From Paragorgia papillata (lineage: Eukaryota; Cnidaria; Anthozoa; Scleralcyonacea; Coralliidae), in contig JAWNZC010000414.1 of the NCBI GenBank assembly GCA_035771165.1, positions 121,001 through 185,000 of the forward strand: 64,000 bases of DNA, in the 5' to 3' direction. Below the pieces are notes generated by a model. It did no database searches, was not told where the DNA came from, and was given only the letters and a program-made list of their open reading frames with translations. The number at the start of each line of letters is the position of its first letter. Position 1 is the stretch's first letter. Positions 32,630-42,708 of the stretch are shown one piece after another. The position numbers were made by a program, and so were the translations under genes.

Positions 32630-35320
32630 TCAGCAGGAAAGTTTAAACAGCTAATATCGGAAGGAAAATGTATTCAAAGCCATTTGTCCTCGAACTATAC
32701 CTCACATAACGAAATCAACCACATTGCGAAGGGCTTTAATCGTTTAATGCTCCAAGGCAAAATACGTCAGGCGGTACGTCTTATTTCTATTGCAAATCAA
32801 AGGGGTGTTATTGGATCCTGACTTTCTAATACCAACAGGTGAAGATGAAGATGGAAATATTAAGTGGAAAACAACTAGAGAAATTCTCATTGAAAAGCAT
32901 CCTGTGAGCAAGATTCCAAGCCCTGATATTCTTTTACCCACCACAGATTCTGAGGAGAGTCACTACGATCCAATCATATTTGAAGGTATTACAGGCGAAG
33001 TAATAAAGGAAACTGCCAATAAGATCCAAGGTTCAGCTGGCCCATCAGGTGTTGATGCTTACCTGTGGCGTCGTTTCTGTTTGTCATTTAAAACCGCCTC
33101 CACCGACCTGTGCAACGCCCTTAGTGGAGTAGCAAGATGCTTGTGTACTTCAGTTGTTGACCCAGAAGGTTTATCAGCGTTTGTAGCATGCATGCAGATT
33201 AATCCCTTTGGATAAAAATCCTGGTGTACGTCCGATTGGGGTCGGAGAAGTACCAAGACGTATAATTTGCAAGTCCATCCTCAGAATAGTGCGAGATGAT
33301 GTACAGAAAGCAGTTGGGCCTTTACAGACTTGTGCGGGCTATGAAGCTGGATGTGAGGCGGCAGTTCATGCTATAAATGAGATAATGGATTCTGACGAAT
33401 GTGAAGCAATATTATTGGTCGATGCTACAAATGCATTTAACACTTTAAATCGAAAGGCAGCTCTCCATAATATTCAAGTCATATGTCCAACAACATCGAC
33501 CATCTTAAACAATACTTACCAGGCCCCTGTGAGGATGTTTGTTGTTGGAGGAGGAGAAATTTTATCAACTGAAGGAACAACTCAAGGTGATCCCTTAGCT
33601 ATGGCGATGTATGGTTTGGCAATAACTCCACTGATCAAAAGTTTAAAGGCAGAAGAACCCGATGCAAGTCAAGTATGGTTTGCAGACAACTCTACTGGTG
33701 CAGGAAAGTTAGAAGCGCTTGGGCGTTGGTGGCAACATCTTAAACTTGTCGGGCCGGATTTGGCTATCTACCAAATGCCAGTAAGACGACACTGGTGGTT
33801 AAAGAGGAATACCACGAACAGGCAAAAGTTCTATTTAGAGACACCGACATTAAGATCACCACCTTGGGTCACAAAATGCTTGGTTCTGCGTGTGGCAAAC
33901 ATTCATTTGTAGAAGAATTTGTAAAGATGAAAGTAGAAGAATGGAAAGAAGAAATCCTGACGCTATCGAAAATTGCAGAAATGTATCCGCATGCTGCATA
34001 TGCTGCCTTTTCTCATTCCATTATTGGGAAATGGCAATATGTTATGCGAACGATCAATGGCATTGGTAATCTGCTAGGTCCATTGGAGAATGTAATCAAA
34101 GAAAACTTCATTCCAGCATTATCTGGCAGAGGACCTTGTTCAAATGAAGAAAGAGCACTACTCTCTCTACCTGCACGTTATGGTGGACTCAATGTCCCTA
34201 ATCCCATGGATTGGGCAAACTTTCATCACGAATCATCCATGAAGATCACTGACCCCTTGAAGAAGATGATTATTGACCAAACCACCACGTACAAGAAAGT
34301 AGATCTACGAGATATCAAGGCCAACTTGCGTAAGCAAAAGAATCTCCACCACCTACAATCAGCATCGCAAATCAGAGAAAGTTTGCCCCCAACCAAACAA
34401 CGGGTTATGGATTTGCTGAAGGAAAAAGGTTCATCCTCATGGCTATCAGCTTTGCCATTGCATGATTGTGGCCTCAATCTAAATAAGAGTGAGTTCCGCG
34501 ATGCTCTCAGTCTTAGATATGGTTGGCAGCTTAAAAATCTTCCCCAGTATTGTGTATGTGGAAAAGGTTTTTCGACCGATCATGCCATGATCTGTCCACA
34601 TGGAGGTATGGTCATAGCAAGGCATAATGAAATTTGTGACCTGACGGCCGAGTGGATGAATGAAGTATGTAGAGAAACTGAAACAGAACTCTTGTTACAG
34701 CCTTTAACAGGAGAAATCCTCCTCCCCCGATCTGCGAATAGACAAGATGATGCTCGAGTTGACATCAAGACAAAAGGTCTCTGGAGCCGATTTCAAAGCG
34801 CATTTTTTGATGTAAGGGTCTTCCACCCAAACGCGCCAAGTTATCGTAACACCAGTGTCTCTGCCTTATTTCGAAAACATGAAATGTCCAAGAAAAGGGA
34901 GTACAGTGATCGAATACGGGAAATCGAACATGGTTCATTTACACCTCTGGTCTTCTCAACAACAGGTGGTTGCAGTAAAGAAACGAGCATTATGTACAAG
35001 AGATTGGCTGAGCTTCTAGCCAACAAACGAAAAACATCTTACAACATCACGTTAGCCTGGATGCGGTGCCATATTTCATTTTCATTGCTGAGATCGACTA
35101 TATCATGTATAAGAGGATCACGAAGATCGTCACGATGTGTAACTAACACGAATATAGCAACTGAGGTTGCAGAAAGTAATCTGTTGATTAATTAGTTATG
35201 CAATTCTGATTAACTATTTTTATAACATTGAACAAAATTTTTGAACAGTTTTATAACATTTTTTTATAACACTCAAATGTTAATATTGTATTCTATTTTT
35301 ATTGGATTTTTAATAAAGTA
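32630..35320 (+). mobile_element. 5'-truncated RLE-type LINE between TTA microsatellites
   Basis: The coding sequence begins inside the ORF immediately after the left microsatellite. The 3' untranslated tail (35196-35320, with AATAAA at 35312) runs into the right microsatellite (35330-35755). Flanking TTA repeats on both sides imply insertion into an existing (TTA)n tract, as known for some restriction-like-endonuclease LINEs such as the R4/Dong group. Assignment to a clade is not certain. Confidence 0.75.
32634..35195 (+). pseudogene. Reverse transcriptase with CCHC finger and restriction-like endonuclease, three frameshifts
   Basis: Pieces in order: 32634-32820 (FNRLMLQGKIRQAVRLIS); 32790-33215; 33208-33912, with motif A (LLVDATNAFNTLN) and motif B (GTTQGDPLAMAMYGLA); then motif C as WFADNSTGAGK. 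The usual D-D of motif C is D-N here, so polymerase activity is probably lost. From 33795 the frame continues to 35195 with a C-x-C-x7-H-x4-C finger (CVCGKGFSTDHAMIC). A restriction-like endonuclease core follows (DARVDIKTKGLW, FQSAFFDVRVFHP). Frameshifts lie near 32810, at about 33190-33200 (a CATG duplication) and at about 33762 (one base lost). It would have reverse-transcribed its RNA at a nicked target. Confidence 0.82.
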
Positions 35321-35329
35321 TAATATAAA

Positions 35330-35648
35330 TTTATTATTATTTATATTATTTTTAGTATTACTATTATTATTATTTATATTATTATTATTATTACTATTAT
35401 TACATATTATTATTATATTATTATTATTATTATTATTACTATTATTTATTATTTATATTATTTTCAGTATTACTATTATTATTATTTATATTATTATTAT
35501 TATTACTATTATTATTATTATTATTTATATTATTTTTATTATTACTATTATTACTAATTATTATTATTTATATTATTTTTAGTATTACTATCATTATTAT
35601 TTATATTATTATTATTATTATTACTATTATTATTATTATTACTACTAC

Positions 35649-35681
<33 letters not shown>

Positions 35682-35755
35682 TATTATTATTTATATTATT
35701 ATTATTACTATTATTATTATTATTATTATTTATATTATTATTATTATTGTTATTA
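35330..35755. repeat. (TTA)n/(ATT)n microsatellite, right of the LINE
   Basis: About 430 bp of TTA units with TATT, ACTA and TTTTAG interruptions. Confidence 0.95.
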
Positions 35756-36059
35756 ACTTATTATGATAGAAAATATGTATAATTAAATAAAATAAGTGAG
35801 AAATACTAAAAATTAAATTACTAATTTATAGGAAGCTGCAGTGTGCAGTCTTTCTACCAAAAATTAGAAACATTTTGTGATGAGGATAGTGATACTAAAT
35901 ACGAGTTCACAGTCCCATATACACATCTGCTATTTGCTTAGTCACTTTCTCCTCTTTAATTAATGAGAATTGACAATATAATGGATTTATGTAATAAAAA
36001 TAATTAACACCAGGCAAAGTGTTTGTGTTGATTTCAGTACCTTACTTCTGGGGTTCGGG

Positions 36060-36545
36060 CATTTCCGGTTACCCTCTAGCCTGTGGTCTGTCCCTGACCG
36101 ACTTAGCCTTGAGTTTAGTTGAGTTTAAGCTCTCTTACCTCCCTGCCTTTCCCTCTCTCGGCCTCCTCGCTGCTCGGAATTCTGGCGGTGGGTAGCCCTG
36201 GCAGTGCGTCCTGCCGTGAGACGTTGCTGGTCCACAGGTGCTGCTCTTGCGGGTCCTTGCACTGTTGCCTGCTTGCTAACTGCTGTTGCTTGTGTGGGTC
36301 TGTACTGTGCAACTGTGCCATACAGACGTTGGGGGTCTGTATTTGTGCCCCCTGCTGTTGCACAGTCGTGTGGGGGGTCTGCTAGTTCAGCTGCTGCCTG
36401 TTGGCCGGCTGCTAGGGCCTGCGTGGGTCTGTACGGCCTGCGTGGGTCCGTACTAATTTTCTGCACTATTCTCTCGTCGACTGGTTGGGATATTCCTGTT
36501 GCCTGTAAGAAATTAGATTTTTGTTATAACTTCACTGCGTTGCAG
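36060..36545. other. GC-rich island inside the 5.7-kb element
   Basis: Base composition is strikingly GC/T-rich against an AT-rich background. It contains repeated TGCGTGGGTCTGTAC and TGCTGTTGC-like motifs. Frames on both strands are open because of composition, with Cys/Leu-rich or Gln/Ala-rich translations. No family is recognised. It may be a promoter/CpG-like region or captured DNA. Confidence 0.35.
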
Positions 36546-36702
36546 TAAAAGAGTGTTACTAGCAGGTGTCTCGCTACTCGAGTGTGGAGGTGACCCCCCA
36601 AATATATATTTTTGCAGAGGTTTAATTAATAGCCGACAAATTGCGAACCCCCATCCAATGATCCGTCGTCCCTTAGTGAGGGCTTTGTTGTTTGTTTTTT
36701 TT

Positions 36703-36721
36703 TTGGGGGGGGGGGGGGGGG
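36703..36721. repeat. G homopolymer
   Basis: TTTTTTTT followed by about 19 G. A smaller G run lies at 36865-36871. Confidence 0.9.
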
Positions 36722-37271
36722 AGGCAGGGGCGTGCTATTTTGGTGTACAATTTTACACATGCATATATACATAAACCTGTGGGGTTTTTTAATAGGATTT
36801 AATTTTGTGTCTGAGATGCGAGGGTTTGCTTACTTTAGGGGGGGCTTATTATTTATTTTTTTTTGGGGGGGAGGCTTCTCGGAAGTCTGCGGAGAGTTAA
36901 TACAATAAACTGAAGATACGAACACAAAAAAATCGGCAATAAAACGTCTAGTAAAGTGTTCACAGAACTGTACTCACTGTTTTATTCGGCGTCTTTTTCT
37001 TCCTGTAATTGTGTCTGTCTACACCGTGTTGGCAGTCAAGCCACTTTGTATCCAATATAATGAAAGGGACGCCATCAAATCTCAGTCCTGCATTGCCATT
37101 GGTAGTTTTGCCATCTTCCCAGTGGATGCGTTGTTTTCGTTTTTTTTTAAATCTGCACGAGTAAGTTTTTTTGAAGTAAAGTTGGTATTAAAGTGTTAAT
37201 AATTCATAAATTAGCCAGTGCCACAGCGTGAGCCCTAACAACTCGCTCGAGCGCTGTGGTGGCTATCTTAC

Positions 37272-37443
37272 CTGTTTTGCCAAAGGATGATCTGGACTTG
37301 TAGCAAGAATACTTGCAAGTGGTGTGTGTCTCGAACTCTCTGAAAACTTGCTCAGCTCGTTCACAAGATAAAACATAGCCGGAATTTGGTGTGATTTGAA
37401 CGTCAAAATAATTGAAATGATCGCATTTTAAATCACCCGCCAT
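37272..37443 (-). CDS. First-exon-like frame of the 5.7-kb TIR element
   Basis: Minus strand. ATG at 37443 in good context (GTAAAATGGCG) opens MAGDLKCDHFNYFDVQI, then RAEQVFREFETHTTCKYSC and KSRSSFGKTG. It ends at a consensus donor AAAACAG|GTAAGATAG (intron from 37271). An earlier in-frame ATG is at 37464. The position close to the terminal repeat and pointing inward fits a transposase first exon. A short 'F..fe..T...y' pattern is found at the N-terminus of many MULE proteins. No downstream exon could be identified, so the transposase is truncated. Confidence 0.5.
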
Positions 37444-37608
37444 TTTACTTTTCCCGCAAAACATGATTTGGTTCTAGGCCTAATTTACATGATGTGCGCA
37501 ACCAACGATCCCCAAGCGATCTTAAGTAAGATCAAATACCAAAACCGCTAACATTACCTTAATATCGCGGGCTCAAGGTGATTCACGGTATGGCCATTAG
37601 CGCTTTCC

Positions 37609-38339
37609 GTCCCAAAGGAGCCTGACAATGAATAAATTAAAAGTTGAATAATTAATTAGGCGGCATCCCTTTGGACGCCAGAGTGGGGGAGTATCGGATT
37701 ATAAGATGTACTGTATGCCCATATGCTAGTGTTACCGATAGATCACTAAATAATCAAGAGTTTTTTGTGTAAAGATATATTTCTCAATAAAATATTTTAA
37801 ATTCTGTATTACATGTACGCGTGTTGCTAATGACTCTCTTGACTAGACTTGCCCAAGCGCTTAATCCTCTTAATGACCCCTAATGAGTTTCTCTTTTGTA
37901 TCCTGCACGTGCACTGAGGATAAATATGCAAATATCACACTTAGTAACAGAAAGCGTAGCAACGCTTTCAAAGTAATAAATCGCTTTGCCTTTAGTTTAT
38001 ATTTCGACGCTTAAAATCGTTCTTTTCATGTGAGAACTCCAGAAACCACGAGTGAAACAATGTATGAAAGTAATTGACTGTACGACAACACTGGGCTTAT
38101 ATCACCAACCACATTACTTCCGGGCGTCACACCGTGCGTCACACCGTGCCTCACACCGTGCGTCACACTGAACACTAATTACTTCCGTAGCCACATGGGA
38201 CTGAATACTAATGAGAACGCCGCCCTGAATATTAATGAGAACGCCGCCTGAATATTAATGAGAACGCCTCCTGAATATTAATGAGTGCCGCCTAGCGCCG
38301 CCTTAAAAAAGGGGCTCGATCGGCCTCTATAATACTACT
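37609..38339. repeat. Distal part of element 1 right arm
   Basis: Resumes at the GTCCCAAAG copy and mirrors 25928-26660 through the shared module, the GACGC repeats and the AGTAGTA end. The GGTGTGACGCAC array is present as GTGCGTCACACC repeats at about 38125-38166, with one GTGCCTCACACC variant. Confidence 0.8.
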
Positions 38340-38345
38340 GTCATG

Positions 38346-39320
38346 GTTGCTACACCCGGTGCGAGATTGGTTGAAAGCCGTATATTCCATAAGATGAAGT
38401 ACTAGTCCTCCTTTGTTTTGTGGTTTGAGATAGTTGTGATATATTACAAACAAGTTGAATACGACGATAATAAGGAAGTGTTTGAACAACTTTCAGCGAC
38501 GACAAACCGCGCTAAATATGAGTGGAGAGTTACTTTTACTTGTTAAATGTTAATAGGTCTACATGGTCAACGTTATTGTTGAATTCAGCTCACTTTTCAA
38601 CGCGCAGTTGGGAAGTTTGCAATTGCCAAGTTTGAAGTTTCTAATAAACAGTCAAGTGGTCAACACCTCAAGTACATTAATGCGTGGGTCCAACCTTCTG
38701 ATTCGGTCCAGGCCCACACGCGATCCAGCGACATTTAATCGACAATTTTTACGGTGAATTAATTAATTGCTGCGCGCGCGAACGACTGGGAATCAGAGTG
38801 TGAGGCATGGTTGTTTGTTTCGATTTTATAGTAATATTGGAATCAAGCCGTCTCAAGGTAAGAATTGTCTAATATTAGTAATGTATCTGATTATATAAAC
38901 TGAAAGGGTTTAGGTGAAGAGGGTATATTTTTTAATAGATTTGTAACTTTGATTTGTATGTACTGTAACTTAATTAGTCGGCAATACTTTCTTGTAAATT
39001 CGTAATTCCGTTGCCAAAATCTAAAATAAACAGCACCACCACCACCACCACCAACAAGAACAACAAGAACAACAACAACAACAAAAGTGGGGACAAAAAT
39101 CTGTTTGTCCCCACAACATTTTAGAATTTTTGCTTAGGTATTCACTGACAGTATTAAACACAGACCTATACACTATATCACTATATATAGTACGTGATCA
39201 AAACATGTCAAGTGCATACAGTACACCAGTGAGATATGAGGTACATGTATTCAGAATTATACTGTTAAGCTTATATTAGTTGGTTATTATATTGAATAAT
39301 GTTGGAAGTGATTATTTAAG
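38346..39320. other. Intergenic, (CAC)n/(AAC)n microsatellite and hairpin
   Basis: CACCACCACC then CAACAACAAC occupy 39033-39083. GTGGGGACAAAAA and TTTGTCCCCAC form a short hairpin at 39087-39115. No gene is seen in the remaining sequence. Confidence 0.5.
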
Positions 39321-39329
39321 GAATAGAAA

Positions 39330-40035
39330 ATGTATACTGAGATTTGGCTGCCAAAGACAGAGTACATGTATCTTGAAAACCAGTAGCCCAAAGACACATA
39401 GTATCCTGACAACTTAGATTTGCTTTATGCTTGTATTGTTATATTATTATAATTTGTATTTTATTGATATAGTATATGTACTGAATGTTGAATATAATGT
39501 GCAGTAAAGCTTGAACTGGCTTCCGAAAGACATAAATATCTTGAAAACCAGTTGCCCAAAGACACATAGTATCTTGACAACTTAGAAGTTCTTGCTTTAT
39601 GCTTGTATTGTTATATTATTATAATTTCTATGTTCTTGATATAGTATATGTACTGAATGTTGAATATAATGTGCAGTAAAGCTTGAACTGGCTTCCGAAA
39701 GACATAAATATCTTGAAAACCAGTTGCCCAAAGACACATAGTATCTTGACAACTTAGAAGTTCTTGCTTTATGCTTGTATTGTTATATTTTTATAATTTT
39801 TATGTTCTTGATATAGTATATGTACTGAATGTCGAATAAAATGTGCAGTAAAGCTTGAACTGGCTTTTACGAAAGACATAAATATCTTGAAAACCAGTTG
39901 CCCAAAGACACATAGTATCTTGACAACTTAGAAGTTCTTGCTTTATGCTTGTATTGTTATATTTATATAATTTTTATTTTATTGATATAGTAATGTGTAC
40001 TGAATGTTAAATATAGTGTGCAGTAAAGCTTTACC
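39330..40035. repeat. Tandem array, ~172-bp unit, about four copies
   Basis: GCAGTAAAGC occurs at 39501, 39673, 39845 and about 40019 (spacings 172, 172, 174-175). Each unit continues GAACTGGCTT, AAGACATAAATATCTTG, CCAGTTGCCCAAAGACACAT and GCTTTATGCTTGTATTG. A diverged first copy starts near 39345. Confidence 0.88.
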
Positions 40036-40199
40036 TCATACAACATGCTTTTCTCTACCTGTCCATCATCTTTCCCTATTAAAAAGTTCTGTTGTACTAT
40101 GACATGTTTCCTGATTAGTAATAGTAATGTAGATGTATTTAATTTTTGTTCAACAGGTATTGGTGCATGGTTCATTTTCTAAGAATTGATATATTAAAA

Positions 40200-41024
40200 T
40201 TATGGATGTATATGCAAATCTGCCAGAAGGTCAATCATGCTTGGTCTCTGAAAAGGAACATAGGATGTTGATCTTTTCCCCAGTGTAACCATGCTGCTGT
40301 CCCCAACTGTTTGCCCAACAGCTAAAATAATTATACCAAGAGAATATATGTCACTTGCAGGACTTGCTGGATGGCCATTCAAGACTTCAGGAGCTATATG
40401 GTTATACATTTTGGAATATTTCTTTGCAGCTGGGGGACTTGAAATGGAGCATACTTTCCCAAAGTCAATCAAGTATCCTGTCTTGTTTTTTGAAACAAGA
40501 ACATTGTCAGATTTTAAATCACAATGCAAATATCCCTTTTCGTGCATGTGACGTACTGCATCGGCAACATCATAACATACTCTGAACCAGTCTGTGACAG
40601 ACATATTACCCATGGCTTTGAGAAGATTTTTATCATGTAACAGCTTATAAACTGTCATTGACTGCAACTCCTTTCCAATAAACTCCATAATTAATGAGAA
40701 AGGTTTTATGGTAACATTAATTCCAAAAATACAAGGCACCCATCTGTGTGCAAACATTTGTTGAAAGCAGGCTTCCTTATTTACAACATTTGCATCTGCA
40801 TTGGGTAATTTTTTTTCAAGAACATGGATACCTAGCCTTGGATAATGTTTTACATAACATTGGCCAAAGCTTCCAGAACCAATACATGATGAAACTTCCT
40901 GTAGTTCAGCTTGTTCAATTTTTGGGATGTACTTTGCTTCGTGTAATCCTGTAGTACTATAAGAAAACCTAAACAATGTGACAACTGATGTAAATAAATG
41001 TAATTTATACCCAGAAATACACAT
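40200..41024 (-). CDS. Protein kinase domain exon
   Basis: An open frame on the minus strand encodes a near-complete kinase fold. Glycine loop is GSGSFGQCYV (residues 49-58), followed by a Lys pair (EKKL, 70-73) and a candidate helix-C Glu in NKEACFQQM. The catalytic loop is HCDLKSDNVLV (167-177, with Cys in place of Arg of HRD). Then come DFG (187-189), APE (211-213) and SDIYSLGIII. It ends RPSMIDLLADL. A kinase-active copy is plausible since catalytic Asp, Lys and DFG remain. The true exon likely starts downstream of the upstream ATG, after the acceptor TTGTTTAG or TTCTTATAG (about 40970-40985). Any fusion with the coiled-coil exon at 41639-41914 needs a connecting exon, because the phases do not match directly. 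TKL-like is a guess. Confidence 0.75.
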   Translation of the reverse strand: MCISGYKLHLFTSVVTLFRFSYSTTGLHEAKYIPKIEQAELQEVSSCIGSGSFGQCYVKHYPRLGIHVLEKKLPNADANVVNKEACFQQMFAHRWVPCIFGINVTIKPFSLIMEFIGKELQSMTVYKLLHDKNLLKAMGNMSVTDWFRVCYDVADAVRHMHEKGYLHCDLKSDNVLVSKNKTGYLIDFGKVCSISSPPAAKKYSKMYNHIAPEVLNGHPASPASDIYSLGIIILAVGQTVGDSSMVTLGKRSTSYVPFQRPSMIDLLADLHIHP

Positions 41025-41226
41025 TAATTATGTTGTCGAAGAAGAGCATGGCTTTAAAGCCCTTGTAAAGCATTGATTAGTAAGGAAACTTATCCAAACA
41101 ATTGATTATTAATATCTTTTATTTTCAGATTTAATTTAAATAATTGTAGTATGTTTTACTTGGTTTAATTAATTATATGGTCAGTTGGGTTGGGTTACTG
41201 GTTAACTACTGACAGGTGGGGGTTAC

Positions 41227-41274
41227 CCATAGAAATAATATACCTATTATTATTATGGTCTATTATTTCTATGG
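41227..41274. repeat. Hairpin CCATAGAAATAATA / TATTATTTCTATGG
   Basis: 18-bp arms with one mismatch around a 12-nt spacer that includes TATTATTATTA. Confidence 0.65.
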
Positions 41275-41638
41275 TGTTACCTCAGGCATACAGCCCTCGT
41301 GTTGTACAGGTTTATGGTCTAATGCCTCGGTTCAAGGGCCTTAACTCAATTTTTCACTAAATACATAAACAAGAAATATTTTGCAAAGAGTGTAAGTTGT
41401 AAAAATTCTGCCTCACAGCACGAAGCAACTTTGTGACACTTGCACAAGTGCTCTGACAGTGTGAAAATTTTGAAATATGTTACCTTGGGAATTATCTTCA
41501 GTACAGAGTAAATTGGAAGAGCAATATAGTTGCTCTTTATCATGTGTAGTATCACAGATATAGATCTCGAGATATTTAATACAAAATATGTTTACGATTT
41601 ACATATTTATGCATTGGCTGCTATAAGGTTAAAGCAGT

Positions 41639-41914
41639 TTATATATATACCTTCACATCATTACATTTTTGCAAAATGTTCAGAAGTTGTTTGTTTTCCT
41701 CCACACACTTCTTCCATTTGTTGTGAAACTTGATGGCAATACGTTTCTGGTCCTCGAAGTCTTTCCGTATAAGTTTCACTGTGCAGTTTACTTGCTCCAG
41801 TTCCTCCGTTTCAAATTTGTGCTTGCAACGTTCAATTGTTCGTCCTAAGTTTTCTCTTCTGCTGAGTAGAATGTGCCATACAGTTTGGTCTGGTTTCAAG
41901 TCATAAAAATACAC
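41639..41914 (-). CDS. Coiled-coil exon upstream of the kinase
   Basis: The frame encodes a charged helical stretch (RRENLGRTIERCKHKFETEE, then DFEDQKRIAIKFHNKWKKCV) and ends at GATGTGAAG|GTATAT, a plausible donor near 41650. There is no ATG in good context, so it is probably an internal exon. It may be the N-terminal part of the kinase gene, since both are on the minus strand about 0.6 kb apart. No family recognised. Confidence 0.4.
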   Translation of the reverse strand: MYFYDLKPDQTVWHILLSRRENLGRTIERCKHKFETEELEQVNCTVKLIRKDFEDQKRIAIKFHNKWKKCVEENKQLLNILQKCNDVKVYI

Positions 41915-42217
41915 CTATTCATGCGTGTATTATTATGACTTGTGTCAGTACTCTTTCCTTGCGAAGCTGGAAAATTTGCGATTTTCCGCGCTTTTAGAAT
42001 TACCGCGAAATGTTGCCTAATATGGATATCATAGCCATTTTTGGAAATAGACGGGGGTAACACGTTTAGACCACTTTAGACATGCAGAAAAAATATGAAA
42101 AATTGCGCGTCAGAAAACGGTTTGGGAGCGTGGGTTTGAGATCCGAAATATGGTTGTCGTAGTAACTGGGAATGCAATCATGCCACCAACGTCGAGAAAG
42201 AAAAGCACGTACATGCA

Positions 42218-42426
42218 TAGCCTGGTTCCCTGGCCCAATTTCAAAAGAAATATGGGCCAGGTAACCACTAATCTCATTCTCGCGTCATCAGGGCTAAATC
42301 CACTTATGACGATTGCAGTTTTACTCATAGCCACTAAAAACGCGCGAAAATTTAACCAATAGGAAAGCAGAAGTCTTTAGTGGTTACCTGGCCCATATTT
42401 TTTGATTGGGCCAGGGTACCAGGCTA
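42218..42426. mobile_element. 209-bp MITE with 9-bp target duplication
   Basis: The ends TAGCCTGG(T)TCCCTGGCCC and their inverse at 42378-42426 pair over about 48 bp, including GGGCCAGGTAACCACTA. GTACATGCA is present immediately outside both ends (42209-42217 and 42427-42435). No coding content. Confidence 0.85.
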
Positions 42427-42708
42427 GTACATGCAGAACTATGTCTTTAAAATAGCGAATATCGGCATTTACAAACAATCTGTTTCATGGAACGAAAACG
42501 TATTTGGTGGAGTTTTTTATGCAGTAAACAACGTGGCAAATTTGAAATGTTATTTTGTCAGAAATGTTCTATTTTATACAGATTACATATTAGTGTTGAT
42601 GCAGGTACTGTACTATTGTAAAGCTTACTCTTTTATACTAAAATGTTTACCTTTTATAGTCCTAGTAAAATTATATTTACAGCGCAGTCAGTCGTTATTT
42701 CTGCGTAT

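Larger units (their letters stand above)
31897..37608 (-). mobile_element. 5.7-kb TIR transposon inserted in the right arm (9-bp duplication; MULE-like?)
   Basis: The ends are inverted repeats of about 38-43 bp beginning GGAAAGCGCTAATGGCC and continuing ATACCGTGAATCACCTTGAG. They are flanked by GTCCCAAAG at 31888-31896 and 37609-37617. The other arm of the palindrome (26641-26670) shows the uninterrupted target with a single copy, so borders and the 9-bp duplication are certain. Nine-base duplications suggest a Mutator-like element, and a first-exon-like frame lies near the right end on the minus strand. Most of the transposase is missing; the interior holds a LINE and microsatellites. Confidence 0.88.
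25928..38339. mobile_element. Giant palindromic element 1 (Polinton-like ends) with ZnF-ATPase genes
   Basis: The outermost sequence AGTAGTATTATAGAGGCCGA at 25928 is mirrored at 38339, and the two halves are reverse complements for about 3.3 kb each. The left arm is 25928-29270. The right arm is about 29290-31896 plus 37618-38339, interrupted by the insertion 31897-37608. Flanks are GCCATG (25922-25927) and GTCATG (38340-38345), a 6-bp duplication with one mismatch. Ends starting AG and 6-bp duplications are typical of Polinton/Maverick elements. Each arm encodes a zinc-finger/P-loop ATPase; no polymerase B, integrase or capsid gene is present. A sister element is at 50269-54705. Confidence 0.8.

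Noticed and set aside
32317..32646. 109-codon frame of nearly pure Tyr (and 35241-35582, Ile/Leu)
   Set aside because: Translation of TTA microsatellite; not a protein.
36115..36548. Overlapping 80-114-codon frames on both strands
   Set aside because: Open by GC-rich composition; no motif or splice structure to choose a strand.
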